NCBI GenBank assembly: GCA_016214145.1
Contig: JACRPA010000003.1
Coordinates: 124,001 to 188,000 of the forward strand
Direction: 5' to 3'
Source: Rhodocyclales bacterium
Lineage (GTDB): Bacteria; Pseudomonadota; Gammaproteobacteria; Burkholderiales; Rhodocyclaceae
DNA: 64,000 bases
Every line of letters starts with the position of its first letter. Position 1 is the stretch's first letter. A model generated the notes under the pieces. The model saw nothing but the letters and a program-made list of their open reading frames with translations, ran no database searches and had not been told where the DNA came from. Below, piece after piece: positions 1 to 7,689 of this stretch. Made by a program: the position numbers and the translations under genes.

Positions 1-358
1 GCAGTACCCCGGCCACGCCAGGCGCGTCATGTTCGGCATCTGGAGCTACCTGCGCCAGTTCATGTACACCAAGTTCATCGTCGTCGTCGACGATGACGTG
101 AATGTGCGCGACTGGAAGGAAGTGGTGTGGGCGCTGACGACACGCGTCGACGCCGCGCGCGACACGCTGATCGCGCAGAACACGCCGATCGACTACCTCG
201 ACTTTGCTTCGCCGGTGGCCGGCCTCGGCAGCAAGATGGGCATCGACGCGACCAACAAGTGGCCGGGCGAGACCAGCCGCGAGTGGGGCCGCGCCATCGC
301 CATGGATGAGGCGGTGAAGCGCCGCGTCGACGCACTGTGGCGGGAACTGGGGCTGTGA
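1..358 (+). CDS. ubiD: UbiD family 4-hydroxy-3-polyprenylbenzoate decarboxylase, C-terminal part
   Basis: This is the C-terminal part (about 118 codons visible) of a UbiD-type decarboxylase; the gene starts before the window. The family removes the carboxyl group of polyprenyl-hydroxybenzoate in ubiquinone synthesis, using prenylated FMN made by UbiX. The visible frame carries the typical end of the family: a [15 protein letters not shown] segment, then [19 protein letters not shown] and a closing helix rich in Arg and Glu, ending in TGA at 356-358. The order VVDDDVNV then GSKMGIDAT is characteristic of UbiD rather than of other carboxylases. The catalytic and cofactor-binding N-terminal half cannot be checked here. 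Confidence 0.93.
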   Translation, partial: QYPGHARRVMFGIWSYLRQFMYTKFIVVVDDDVNVRDWKEVVWALTTRVDAARDTLIAQNTPIDYLDFASPVAGLGSKMGIDATNKWPGETSREWGRAIAMDEAVKRRVDALWRELGL

Positions 359-370
359 TGCGGCCGGTCC

Positions 371-396
371 TCGCCGTATTGTGCGGACTGACTTTT
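371..396 (-). repeat. 26-bp dispersed motif, copy 1
   Basis: On the minus strand this reads AAAAGTCAGTC, eight variable bases, then ACGGCGA. It is one of eight copies in the window with exactly conserved spacing. It lies between ubiD and the phosphoribosyltransferase gene and contains the upstream GTG candidate start at 381. Confidence 0.7.
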
Positions 397-410
397 TCCG
401 GGTGGCCGCA

Positions 411-977
411 GTGAGCGAAGGGAAGGTTGCCGGCGAGCGCTTCTGCCTCTACGACACGGCGGCGCTGCAGGCGGTGCTCGACCGCATGGCGGCGCAGGCG
501 GCGACCTTCCTCGCCGGCGAAGCCGATCCGCTGCTGCTGGGGATACTCCGCCGCGGCATGCCGCTGGCGGAGACGCTGCAGGCGCGGCTGAAGGCGAAGC
601 ACGGCCTGGATGTGCCCTGCTACGGCCTGCGCCTCAAGCGCTACGCCGACGACCTGACCCTGCTGCATCCGGAGACGGAACTCACCGAAAACGCCGAGTT
701 TTCTGCGCGCGACCTGACGCGCGCCACGGTGCTGGTGGTGGATGACGTCCTCTACGAGGGACATTCGCTGGCGCGCGTGCTGGCCTACCTGTCGCGGCGC
801 GGCGCGCCGACGGTGCGCATCGCGGCGCTGGCCGACCGCTGTGTCGCCAGGCTGCCGATCCGCGCCAACATCGTCGGCGTCAAGCTGCAGATCGCGGCGG
901 GCGATGTGGTCGAGTGCAATGTCCCGCCCTACGAGGAAACCCTGAAGATCGAACTGCTGCGCCCGGCGCGGCCATAG
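411..977 (+). CDS. PyrR-like phosphoribosyltransferase
   Basis: A type I phosphoribosyltransferase of about 188 residues. The PRPP-binding signature is clear: a hydrophobic strand VLVVDD followed by VLYEGHSLA. An earlier LLLGILRRGMPLAETL strand-helix is typical of PyrR/UPRT proteins. PyrR proteins bind UMP and act as pyr regulators or weak uracil phosphoribosyltransferases; no pyr genes are visible beside this one, so the role is inferred from family only. I chose the GTG at 411. The alternative in-frame GTG at 381 lies inside a dispersed repeat and would add ten non-conserved residues. It follows ubiD by about 50 bp and may be cotranscribed. Confidence 0.8.
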   Translation: MSEGKVAGERFCLYDTAALQAVLDRMAAQAATFLAGEADPLLLGILRRGMPLAETLQARLKAKHGLDVPCYGLRLKRYADDLTLLHPETELTENAEFSARDLTRATVLVVDDVLYEGHSLARVLAYLSRRGAPTVRIAALADRCVARLPIRANIVGVKLQIAAGDVVECNVPPYEETLKIELLRPARP

Positions 978-995
978 CCCGGGCTGGTTCGCCGC

Positions 996-2999
996 TCAAG
1001 CAAGTCGCTGGCGGATTTCCCGGGCGGCCGTGGCCGTGCGACCCAGCTTGACCGGGCCCTCGATCGGCGCCTGGCCGAGTATGCGCGTCAGGGTCGCCGT
1101 CACCGTTGCCGTATCGTCGTCGAAGGCGTCGTGCGCGGTGGCGCGCGAGGCTCCCGCGGTCCCGGCTGCTTCGTTGTTCGGCGCCAGCACCCAGTCCGCC
1201 CGGCCGGCGGCGAACAGTTGCCGCACTTCGTCATCCTTCTCGATGTACTTCTGCATGCCGAGCAGCGGCCCGCCGTCGGGCCGCACCAGGGGGATGCGGT
1301 GCGGTTCCTCGCCAGCGTTCGACACCAGGTAGAGCAGCGATTTGTTGTAGATGTGCTTGCAGTTGTCGTCCAGCTCCTTGCGGTCGGTCAGGGTGAACAC
1401 GGCGAAGCGGCCGATGCCGCCGGAGGCGATCCCGGGCAGATAGGTTTCCTTGAAGAGGTCGACGCGGCAGGCCGGCGCCCAGAGTGTGCAGGTGCGCACT
1501 TTCAGGCCGAAGCCGGTCTCGCCCTTGAGCGGGCCGACGGCAATGGGGCCGCCGGACGACAGCAGCTGCACCAGCGGCGCCTGGAAGATGCCGCCGGCGC
1601 TGTGGGCGACGGCGTGGATCTCGACGGTCGGATCGGCCGCGCAGAGCCGGCGGATGCATTCGGCGGCGAAGCGCGCGCCGCCGTCCGTCCGCCGCGTGGC
1701 GAGCAGGGCGTTTTCCTTGACTTCTTCCCAGAGCGCCTTGCCGCCGCCGACGCGGGCGATGGCCTCCAGCGCGTCGTCGAGGCGGTCGAGCATGAAATCC
1801 TTGGCGGCCTCGAGCACTCCTTCGGGGCGTCGCTGGCGCAGCGCGTCCTCGAGGATGTTTTTCACCGTGCTCCAGAAGTCGGTGCGCCAGATAAAGCCTA
1901 CCGGGTAGATGTGGTTGGCCAGCATGGCCGGACGATAGCTGGCGATGCGCGCCGCGGCCTCGTCCTCGCCGACCAGGCCGCCGTGGGCGTAGAGCAGCAG
2001 GCGTTTCTTCGGCCAGTTCGCCGTCAGGCGCGGAAAGTCGCTGTCGAAGATTTCGCGCACCTCGTCCGCGTTGGTGCCGTAGGCGCCCTTGTCGAACAGC
2101 CGTCCGTCGTTGCCGAGGCTGACGATGTGCGGGCGCAGGTCGGCCGAGACGTAGGCACGCGAACCGCGCCCGCCCGGCCCATGCAGGGTGGCGCCGCTCT
2201 TGGCCTCGGCCAGTTCGATCGGCACGCCGAGGCGCGCCACCCAGACATCGGTGCCGTTTTCCAGCCAGTCGTCGTAGCTGATGCGCCCGCAGCCTTTCAA
2301 TCCCCAGGAACCGCCCCACGAATTCTGGATCCACAGGCCGTGCTCGTCGTAGGCGACGATGGCGAATGCGTGGCCGCCGACGAGCGTATGCGGCTCGCCG
2401 CTCTGCGGGTCGTTGCGGAGCACGATGCCGTTGCGGCCGACGCGGTCCCAGCCGGCATGCACGGCCGCGGTGGCGTAGAGGATGCCGGTTTCCGTCAGGG
2501 CGGCGTGAAGGGCGACGATGTCGCGATGGTTGACGCGCAAATAGGCGCCGAGCGGACGGCGCAGCGCGTCGCGGGCGCGCCGGCTGGTGAAGGCGCGGTC
2601 GGCGGTCGCCGCGTCGTAGGGCCAGGCCTCCTCGCCGCAGACGCCGTGCTTGTGCCAGCCCTTCATGGCGCCGCGCGCGCTGGAGCCGGCGTAGTCCTCG
2701 CCGCTCCATTCGTCATAGCGCCTGGCCATCTCGTAGAGCATGCGCGGGCTGACCGGCTGCGCGTCGGGAACCACCTTGCGCGTGCGCAGCAGGTAGTGCA
2801 CCACGGTGGCCAGGCCGAAGCCGGTGCAGGCGCCTTCCTCGCCCTGGTCCAGCACCGGCACCTTCGCCAGGCGGTAATCCTCCAGGCTGCGCCGCAGCGG
2901 AACCTCTACCAGGGTCGGCTCGTACATGCGGTCGCGGAAATCCAGCGTGTCCGGGCGGGCATCGAGATTGCGCTTCACTGCGGGTTTCGCCTTGGCCAC
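996..2999 (-). CDS. Papain-family (C1) cysteine protease fused to an alpha/beta-hydrolase-like domain
   Basis: A 667-residue protein with a GTG start directly after the TAA of the upstream small gene. Residues about 40-260 form a papain-like C1 domain. Oxyanion Gln52 and catalytic Cys58 lie in DQGEEGACTGFG, His210 in GGHAFAIVAYD and Asn226 in IQNSWGGSWG. There is no pro-peptide or signal peptide, so it is predicted cytoplasmic unless exported another way. Residues about 330-600 look like a separate alpha/beta-hydrolase domain, with LLLYAHGGLV (oxyanion-loop-like HGG) and a nucleophile-elbow-like AHSAGG at 465-470. I do not know this fusion as a named family. It sits downstream of dacB and a small membrane gene with tight spacing, so the three are probably cotranscribed. 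The substrate is unknown. Confidence 0.75.
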   Translation of the reverse strand: MAKAKPAVKRNLDARPDTLDFRDRMYEPTLVEVPLRRSLEDYRLAKVPVLDQGEEGACTGFGLATVVHYLLRTRKVVPDAQPVSPRMLYEMARRYDEWSGEDYAGSSARGAMKGWHKHGVCGEEAWPYDAATADRAFTSRRARDALRRPLGAYLRVNHRDIVALHAALTETGILYATAAVHAGWDRVGRNGIVLRNDPQSGEPHTLVGGHAFAIVAYDEHGLWIQNSWGGSWGLKGCGRISYDDWLENGTDVWVARLGVPIELAEAKSGATLHGPGGRGSRAYVSADLRPHIVSLGNDGRLFDKGAYGTNADEVREIFDSDFPRLTANWPKKRLLLYAHGGLVGEDEAAARIASYRPAMLANHIYPVGFIWRTDFWSTVKNILEDALRQRRPEGVLEAAKDFMLDRLDDALEAIARVGGGKALWEEVKENALLATRRTDGGARFAAECIRRLCAADPTVEIHAVAHSAGGIFQAPLVQLLSSGGPIAVGPLKGETGFGLKVRTCTLWAPACRVDLFKETYLPGIASGGIGRFAVFTLTDRKELDDNCKHIYNKSLLYLVSNAGEEPHRIPLVRPDGGPLLGMQKYIEKDDEVRQLFAAGRADWVLAPNNEAAGTAGASRATAHDAFDDDTATVTATLTRILGQAPIEGPVKLGRTATAAREIRQRLA

Positions 3000-3242
3000 T
3001 TATTGCCTCCCTTCTTGTCGATTGTCTTCGGGCAAGGCGCACGCGGCCTTGCCGCAATCCTTGCGGAACATGGAAAGGTGTCGCCACCATATCCAGGCCA
3101 GCACCGGCAGCGCGCCGATCAGCGCGTAGTCGAGCCAGCCCAAGGCCGCTTCGCCGCGCCACCAACTCACGGCGGCGCGCACCGCCTCGATGAGCAGGAC
3201 CATGTAGGCGAAGCCGGCGGCGAGGAGCGCGAGGCGCCGCAT
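3000..3242 (-). CDS. Small membrane protein downstream of dacB
   Basis: An 80-residue protein with two hydrophobic segments (about residues 4-24 and 38-53) separated by SWWRGEAALGW. The tail contains two Cys residues (CGKAAC). Its ATG overlaps the dacB stop as TGATG (3244-3240), so translation is likely coupled to dacB. The protease gene begins right after its stop. I do not recognise the family. The context suggests an inner-membrane partner of the dacB/protease unit, but that is inference. Confidence 0.65.
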   Translation of the reverse strand: MRRLALLAAGFAYMVLLIEAVRAAVSWWRGEAALGWLDYALIGALPVLAWIWWRHLSMFRKDCGKAACALPEDNRQEGRQ

Positions 3243-4681
3243 CAGCAACTCCGTTCGTAGACGCAGGCGAGCAGCGCATCCTGCGCCGCCTTGGTGGCGC
3301 CGGCGTTGGGGTGGTTGGCGAGGAACACCACGACGACGCGCCGGCCGCGCCGGTCCAGCACGTAGCCGGCGAGGGCGCGCACGCCGTCGAGGTAGCCCGT
3401 CTTGACGTGCGCCTGGCCGGCGACGCCGTTGCCGTTGAGTCGCTTCTTCATGGTGCCGTCGATGCCGGCGAGCGGCAGCGAGGCGATGAACTCCGGCATC
3501 ACCGGGCTGGCGAAGGCGGCGGCGAGCAGGCGCCCGAGGTTCTCCGCGCCGATGCGGTCGCTGCGCGACAGGCCGGCGCCGTTTTCGATCGACAGCTCCG
3601 GCATCGGCAGCTGCTTCTGCACCAGCCAGGCGCGCACGGCCGCCTCGGCGTCCTCGGCGCGGGCCGGCCGCTTCGCCGCTTCCGCGCCGAGGGTGAGGTA
3701 GAGCTGGCGCGCCATGACGTTGTTGCTGTACTTGTTGATCTCGCGCACCACCTCGGCGAGGGCCGGCGATTCGCCGCGCGCCAGCAGGCGCGCCCCCGCG
3801 GGCACGGCGCCCTCGCGCAGGCCGCCGGAGAACTTGCCGCCCAGTTCGGCCCACAGCTGCCGGAAGACGCCGGCGACGAACTGCGGATGGTCGAGCACGG
3901 CGACATGGCGCTGCTTTTCGCCGCAGGCGGCCGGGTAGGCGCCGGTGAGGATCAGCCGCGCCGCCGCGCCGGTATGGGCGAGATCCATGCGGATGCCCTC
4001 GTACCAGGCGCTGCCGCAGGCGCCCTCGCCGAGCTTCACCAGGTTGACGAGATCGAGCTGCGCCGGCGCCGGCTCGGCATGGATCGCCACGGTTTTCTTC
4101 TCGACGTCGGGGACGAAGCCGAGGCGGATCGATTTGAAGTTGAGCAGCAGGGCGTCCGGCCCGACGTTGTAGGGCCGCAAGGGCTCGCCGTCGAAGCGGG
4201 CCGGATCGTGGTTGCCGGCCTCGAAGTGGCTGCGGTCGAGGACGAGGTCGCCGCGGATCTCGCTCAGGCCCCTGGCGCGCAACTGGCGCAAGAGCAGCCA
4301 GAACTGCTCGAAGCCGAGCCGGGGGTCGCCGTAGCCCTTCAGGGCGAGGTCGCCTTCCAGAATGCCCTCCTTCATCGGCCCGAGGGCGTAGGCCTCGGTC
4401 TTCCAGGTGTAGGCGGGGCCGAGCAGTTCCAGCGCGGCATAGGTGGTGACGAGCTTCATCACCGAGGCCGGGTTCATCGGCCGGGCGGCATTGAAACTGG
4501 CCCGCGGCATGCGCGCATCGGCGTCCTGCACGTAGACCGCCACCGCCGAAGACGGCACATTGGCCGCCTTCAGGACGCGGGCGACGGGGGCGGGCAGTCG
4601 CTCCTCCAGCTGGGCATGCGCGGGTGTTGCATGGGGCAACAGGGCGGCAAAGGCGGCGAGAAGAAGCGGAATCGGGCTCAA
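3242..4681 (-). CDS. dacB: D-alanyl-D-alanine carboxypeptidase/endopeptidase (PBP4)
   Basis: A class C penicillin-binding protein that trims or cleaves peptidoglycan cross-links in the periplasm. With the TTG start at 4681-4679 it is 479 residues, the normal length. It begins with a clean signal peptide (LLLAAFAALLP, cleaved after AHA about residue 23). The three active-site motifs are present: S73-V-M-K76, S-N-N in INKYSNNVMA and K-T-G in HVKTGYLDG, with the large inserted domain of the PBP4 family between the first two. In-frame ATGs exist at 4753 and 4783 but add a charged leader, and the one at 4783 lies inside an RHS remnant. A promoter-like pair sits just upstream of the TTG. The gene borders the RHS/IS island, so its upstream DNA has been replaced close to the promoter. 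Confidence 0.9.
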   Translation of the reverse strand: MSPIPLLLAAFAALLPHATPAHAQLEERLPAPVARVLKAANVPSSAVAVYVQDADARMPRASFNAARPMNPASVMKLVTTYAALELLGPAYTWKTEAYALGPMKEGILEGDLALKGYGDPRLGFEQFWLLLRQLRARGLSEIRGDLVLDRSHFEAGNHDPARFDGEPLRPYNVGPDALLLNFKSIRLGFVPDVEKKTVAIHAEPAPAQLDLVNLVKLGEGACGSAWYEGIRMDLAHTGAAARLILTGAYPAACGEKQRHVAVLDHPQFVAGVFRQLWAELGGKFSGGLREGAVPAGARLLARGESPALAEVVREINKYSNNVMARQLYLTLGAEAAKRPARAEDAEAAVRAWLVQKQLPMPELSIENGAGLSRSDRIGAENLGRLLAAAFASPVMPEFIASLPLAGIDGTMKKRLNGNGVAGQAHVKTGYLDGVRALAGYVLDRRGRRVVVVFLANHPNAGATKAAQDALLACVYERSC

Positions 4682-4710
4682 GGGACGCCTGCAAAGGGGA
4701 TGGCTTCTGC

Positions 4711-4740
4711 ATTGTAGCGGCAGATGCCGTTCGTCATTAA
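4711..4740 (-). promoter_or_regulatory. Possible dacB promoter
   Basis: On the minus strand TTAATG (4740-4735) and TACAAT (4716-4711) are separated by 18 bp, about 30 bp upstream of the TTG start. The -10 is good and the -35 weak. It lies just inside the island boundary at 4767. Confidence 0.35.
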
Positions 4741-4766
4741 TCTCGATAGTCATCTGCTTTGTTTTG

Positions 4767-4797
4767 TCGTTTAGTCGAACCATGCTGTGATAAATAG
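4767..4797 (+). pseudogene. Remnant of an RHS toxin 3' end
   Basis: These 31 bases are identical to 13678-13708, the last nine codons and stop of the RHS C-terminal domain in cassette 3 (RLVEPCCDK then TAG). Nothing else of that gene is present here. It is a scar showing that a second copy of that cassette once ended at this place, next to dacB. Confidence 0.75.
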
Positions 4798-5696
4798 GCG
4801 GTTCAACCTTGAAGCGCAACGCGACTGAGGGATTGCATAAACACCTCGTGGGGTGTTCTGAAGCCGAGGCATTTTCGGGGTCGGTGATTGAGTCTTTGCA
4901 TGGCGAAGGCAATCTCCTCAGGTTGGATGGTATCGAAGCGGCGTTTCTTGGGGAAGTATTGGCGCACCAGGCCGTTGGTGTTCTCGTTGGTGCCGCGCTC
5001 CCAGGAAGCGTAAGGATGGGCGAAGTAGAAGGCGGCATCGAGCTTCCTGGCGATGGTTTGGTGTTCGGCAAACTCCTTGCCGTTGTCCGTCGTCAGGGAA
5101 TGCACGCGCGCCTTGAAGGGTTTGAGCAGGCCGGTGACCGCTTGGCCGACGAGACGGGCGGTCTTGTGCTCGACCTTGGTCAGCAGGGTATAGCGGCTCT
5201 TGCGCTCGACGAGGGAAACGATGGCCTGGCGGTGACGGGCGCCGATAATTGTGTCTCCTTCCCAATGGCCTACGCGAGTGCGAGCCTCGACCGTGGCCGG
5301 ACGCTGCTCAATTGAGACCCGTCCGGGAATTGTGCCGCGGCGGTCATGGCGGCCGTAGCGTTTGCGCCGCAGCTTCTGGCAGCGCAGATGGCGCCAGAGG
5401 GAACCGCCGGCGCGCTTGTCGGCATAGATGCGCTGGTAGAGGGTCTCGTGACTGACGCCGGCCAGGCCTTGGACCTTGAGAAAGCCGGAGATCTGTTCCG
5501 GACTCCACTGCTCGGTGAGCTTGGCCCGGGCAAAGGCCCAGGTTTCCGGCGCGATCCTGCGGCCGTTGGCTGTGGCCCGCATGCGGGCCACAGCCAACCG
5601 GTGCGCCTGCCTGGGCCGGTAGCCGCGCTGCCCGCTGTTGCGGGCGAGTTCCCGGCTGATGGTGGATTTGTGGCGGTTCATCAGGGACGCAATGGC
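4798..5696 (-). mobile_element. 5'-truncated IS30-family element
   Basis: The element runs from the RHS remnant at 4797 to about 5692-5696, where its sequence abruptly becomes IS3-family DNA. The transposase frame is open across the junction as I-A-S-L-M-N-R-H but the upstream helix-turn-helix part is gone. The exact right terminal repeat could not be defined by eye. Confidence 0.7.
4803..5681 (-). pseudogene. IS30-family transposase, N-terminally truncated
   Basis: About 292 residues of an IS30-type DDE transposase. The reading begins in the second helix of the DNA-binding domain (MNRHKSTISRELARNSG); full members have roughly 30-50 more residues before it. The catalytic core is intact: Asp in VGHWEGDTIIG, Asp in SLTTDNGKEFAEH and Glu in WERGTNENTNGLVRQYFPK. 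Because the 5' end is fused to an IS3 remnant, the protein probably does not bind its ends normally and the element is likely immobile. The stop lies only six bases from the RHS remnant. Confidence 0.8.
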
Positions 5697-6043
5697 GCTT
5701 GGCCTGCGGGGTCAGCGCTTTCGGCCCAGGGCGACCTTCAACGCTTCGGTATCGAGCAGCGATTCGGCCAGCAGCTTCTTGAGTTTGGCGTTCTCCGCCT
5801 CCAGCTCGCGCAGCCGCCTGGCGTCCGGCACGCTCATACCGCCGAACTTGCGCCGCCAGGTGTAGAAGGCCGCATCGCTAAAGCCATGCTTCCGGCACAG
5901 ATCCTTGACCGCAACCCCGCCCTCGGCCTGCTTGAGAAAGCCGATGATCTGCTCTTCCGTGAACCGCTTCTTCATGTCCGCTTCTCCCTTCAAAAGCGGA
6001 CTTTACTAACTTCAGGCTGGTACTGGAAATGGGGGGCAGGTCA
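5692..6043 (-). mobile_element. Truncated IS3-family element (left end, orfA, start of orfB)
   Basis: The left end on the minus strand begins TGACCTGCCCCCCATTT (from 6043), typical of IS3-family termini. It continues through orfA and the first codons of orfB (L-T-P-Q-A-K-R at about 5711-5692). The remaining orfB is missing and is replaced by IS30-type sequence. The element cuts into the toxin gene that continues at 6045. Confidence 0.7.
5712..5975 (-). CDS. IS3-family transposase OrfA
   Basis: An 87-residue OrfA with the standard helix-turn-helix (EEQIIGFLKQAEGG, then LCRKHGFSDAAFYTWRRKFGG) and the leucine-zipper-like ELEAENAKLKKLLAE region. Length and ending (ALGRKR then TGA) match the family. 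Start ATG is at 5975; the in-frame TTG at 5993 is less likely. OrfA normally acts with OrfB through a -1 frameshift; OrfB is lost here, so no active transposase is made. Confidence 0.85.
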   Translation of the reverse strand: MKKRFTEEQIIGFLKQAEGGVAVKDLCRKHGFSDAAFYTWRRKFGGMSVPDARRLRELEAENAKLKKLLAESLLDTEALKVALGRKR

Positions 6044-6044
6044 T

Positions 6045-6269
6045 AATGGCGGGCTTGCGCTTGACAACTCAGTCGGTGTTGGTAACGCACGCTTAGGGTA
6101 CGACCCTACAACAGGCCAACTGGTGATATTTAGACTTACACGGACGGATGAAGAAAATTGCGTCAAATACTGGCATGGGTATGTTGTATATCAACAAGAC
6201 CTCGACCCTCAGCAATGGAAAGCTGGTCGCGACGCCGGTTTCCCAGATTGGCCAAGAAAGCCAAAATGA
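6045..6269 (+). pseudogene. C-terminal toxin fragment of an RHS protein (cassette 1)
   Basis: An open frame of about 75 codons, entering from the IS3 end, reads GGLALDNSVGVGNARLGYD, then PTTGQLVIFRLTRTDEENC and ends in DWPRKPK. Such a GYDPTTGQ strand followed by a short charged, Trp-rich end resembles C-terminal nuclease-type tips of polymorphic toxins, but I cannot name the domain. The RHS part that should precede it was removed by the IS3 insertion. Its stop TGA (6267-6269) overlaps the ATG of the following gene (6266) as ATGA, the usual toxin-immunity spacing. Confidence 0.55.
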
Positions 6270-6859
6270 TGAATGACGAAACTATTACTTACTCTCTGGA
6301 GTTCGCAGAGTTCTCTATTGATTTTGATGTTAAGAGGAATGCATCGATAGAACGGACACGCAGTTTCGATTCGCATGGCCCGGACTTTGTGTTCGCTGTC
6401 GCTGATACATGGTTGCGAATTGGGCATTCCAGGCATCTTCTTATTTCTGAGTTCAATAGTGGCAATTTGATTGAGACGCTGAGGGGTTTGGAAAAACAAC
6501 TGGGTAACCTAATTTCCACGCCTGATATTGGCAAAGTTATTCCTCGTGGTGGCTTGGGTGTATGGATGTACGGATATTGGAATCGCCTTAATCTTGATTG
6601 CAGCGTCCCCGATGATGAAGTTATTTATGGTTTGCTGTTTCCTTTGTGTATATCGGCGCATAACGACGATTACATCGCAGCCTATCGCTATAATGGAATG
6701 CCAACAATTGAGGTTACAACGCGGCCAAGAACAGAGGAAAAGCCTATCCACGTTTGGTCTGAGTTTGATGCTGAAAAGATGGTATGTGAAGTGCGCGAAT
6801 TGCGGCAATCCATAGAGACGAGATTAAACGCAAGCCAAAATGGGCCAGGTTCGAATTGA
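6266..6859 (+). CDS. Putative immunity protein of cassette 1
   Basis: A 197-residue acidic, soluble-looking protein, AT-rich compared with the housekeeping genes (a sign of transfer). It overlaps the truncated toxin by four bases. It has no membrane segment. Its N-terminal half reads as beta-rich (SLEFAEFSIDFDV) and the middle contains VWMYGYWNRLNLD. I do not recognise a family. The last residues (about ASQNGPGSN) come from the start of the 205-bp repeat at 6836, so the native C-terminus may have been replaced. An immunity role is inferred from position only. Confidence 0.55.
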   Translation: MMNDETITYSLEFAEFSIDFDVKRNASIERTRSFDSHGPDFVFAVADTWLRIGHSRHLLISEFNSGNLIETLRGLEKQLGNLISTPDIGKVIPRGGLGVWMYGYWNRLNLDCSVPDDEVIYGLLFPLCISAHNDDYIAAYRYNGMPTIEVTTRPRTEEKPIHVWSEFDAEKMVCEVRELRQSIETRLNASQNGPGSN

Positions 6860-7040
6860 TCTGATTGAAGAGAGAAGTGCCCACCCCCAGTGCGGTCCCC
6901 GCTGCCGGCACCACCCAGTACCGGGTGAACGCCCTCGGCCAGCGCGCGAGGAAGACCAATGCCGCGGAAGACGTCCTCTACCTCTACGACCGCGACGGCC
7001 GCCTGCTCGCCGAATCGAGCCCGGCCGGACAGATCCAGCG
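6836..7040 (+). repeat. 205-bp direct repeat, copy A
   Basis: Nearly identical to 14366-14570, with a few substitutions. It starts CAAAATGGGCCAGG, runs through a short leader and then an RHS core segment (TTQYRVNALGQRARKTN, DVLYLYDRDGRLLAESS) that is also present inside the complete rhsB gene at 12966-13116. Recombination between copies A and C would delete or exchange everything from 7041 to 14365. Confidence 0.85.
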
Positions 7041-7634
7041 GACAGCATCAACACCACGCTCAACCCGAGATTCCCCGGACAGTACTACGACAAAGAGGTC
7101 AACACCCACTACAACTACTTCAGGGATTACGATCCTTCAACCGGACGTTACGTGCAGTCAGACCCCATCGGGCTTCGCGGGGGCGTCAACACATACAGCT
7201 ATGTTGAGGGGAATCCAGTTACTAGAATTGATCCTAGTGGGCTTCTTTGGATAAATGGAAAAAAATACGTCCCTCCTTCCCCGAACTCAGTTTTCCCTCG
7301 GAGAACACCATCAATCCAATGTGTGTGCAAGCCCTCAACACCATCCTCACCGCCGCCGAACCCTGGAAACATCCTTGCAGGATCAGCGGCAGGTTTTGCA
7401 GGAATTGGTGGGCTATTAGGTGGAGCCGCAGGGCTGACCGTGGGTATAGGAGAGGTTGGCCACTTTGGAATCGTCGGTGGATTGGTCGTCAGTGAGGCAT
7501 TGGTAAGCGGCACATTTGCCGGAATACTTGCGGGCGGAGCTGTAGGTGTTGTGGTTGGGGGAGTGGTAATTGGTGGGCTGTATATTACAGGAGCCTTTGA
7601 CCCTCCAAGTTCAGTTTCAGTTTGCAATTTTTGA
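6840..7634 (+). CDS. RHS tip with glycine-zipper-like C-terminal domain (cassette 2), frame-disrupted
   Basis: From 7041 the frame encodes a typical RHS core end: NPRFPGQYYDKEVNTHYNY, FRDYDPSTGRYVQSDPIGL and then a unique tip. The tip begins with a Pro/Ser-rich stretch with Cys residues. It continues with about 75 residues rich in Gly and Ala with repeated GxxxG spacing (GIGGLLGGAAG, GILAGGAVGVVVGGVV), hydrophobic enough to enter a membrane. The preceding RHS segment (6889-7039) is in a different frame: a deletion joined CAGATCCAGCG directly to GACAGCATC and broke the frame. The ATG at 6840 opens a continuous ORF only by reading that segment out of frame. This may be a silent donor cassette rather than an expressed gene. 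Confidence 0.55.
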   Translation: MGQVRIDLIEERSAHPQCGPRCRHHPVPGERPRPAREEDQCRGRRPLPLRPRRPPARRIEPGRTDPADSINTTLNPRFPGQYYDKEVNTHYNYFRDYDPSTGRYVQSDPIGLRGGVNTYSYVEGNPVTRIDPSGLLWINGKKYVPPSPNSVFPRRTPSIQCVCKPSTPSSPPPNPGNILAGSAAGFAGIGGLLGGAAGLTVGIGEVGHFGIVGGLVVSEALVSGTFAGILAGGAVGVVVGGVVIGGLYITGAFDPPSSVSVCNF

Positions 7635-7689
7635 ATATTACCTTGATGAAAGACGACCAAGTCGGATAATTTTTAACAGCACAAACTAA

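Noticed and set aside
1131..3260. 709-codon plus-strand ORF opposite the protease gene
   Set aside because: Antisense shadow in GC-rich DNA. The minus frame has an intact papain triad and a coupled start; the plus frame shows only low-complexity Gly/Ala/Arg sequence.
3000..4712. 570-codon minus-strand ORF overlapping dacB in another frame
   Set aside because: Arg/Pro-rich shadow of dacB. Only its last 80 codons, from the ATG at 3242, look like a real small membrane protein, and these are annotated separately.
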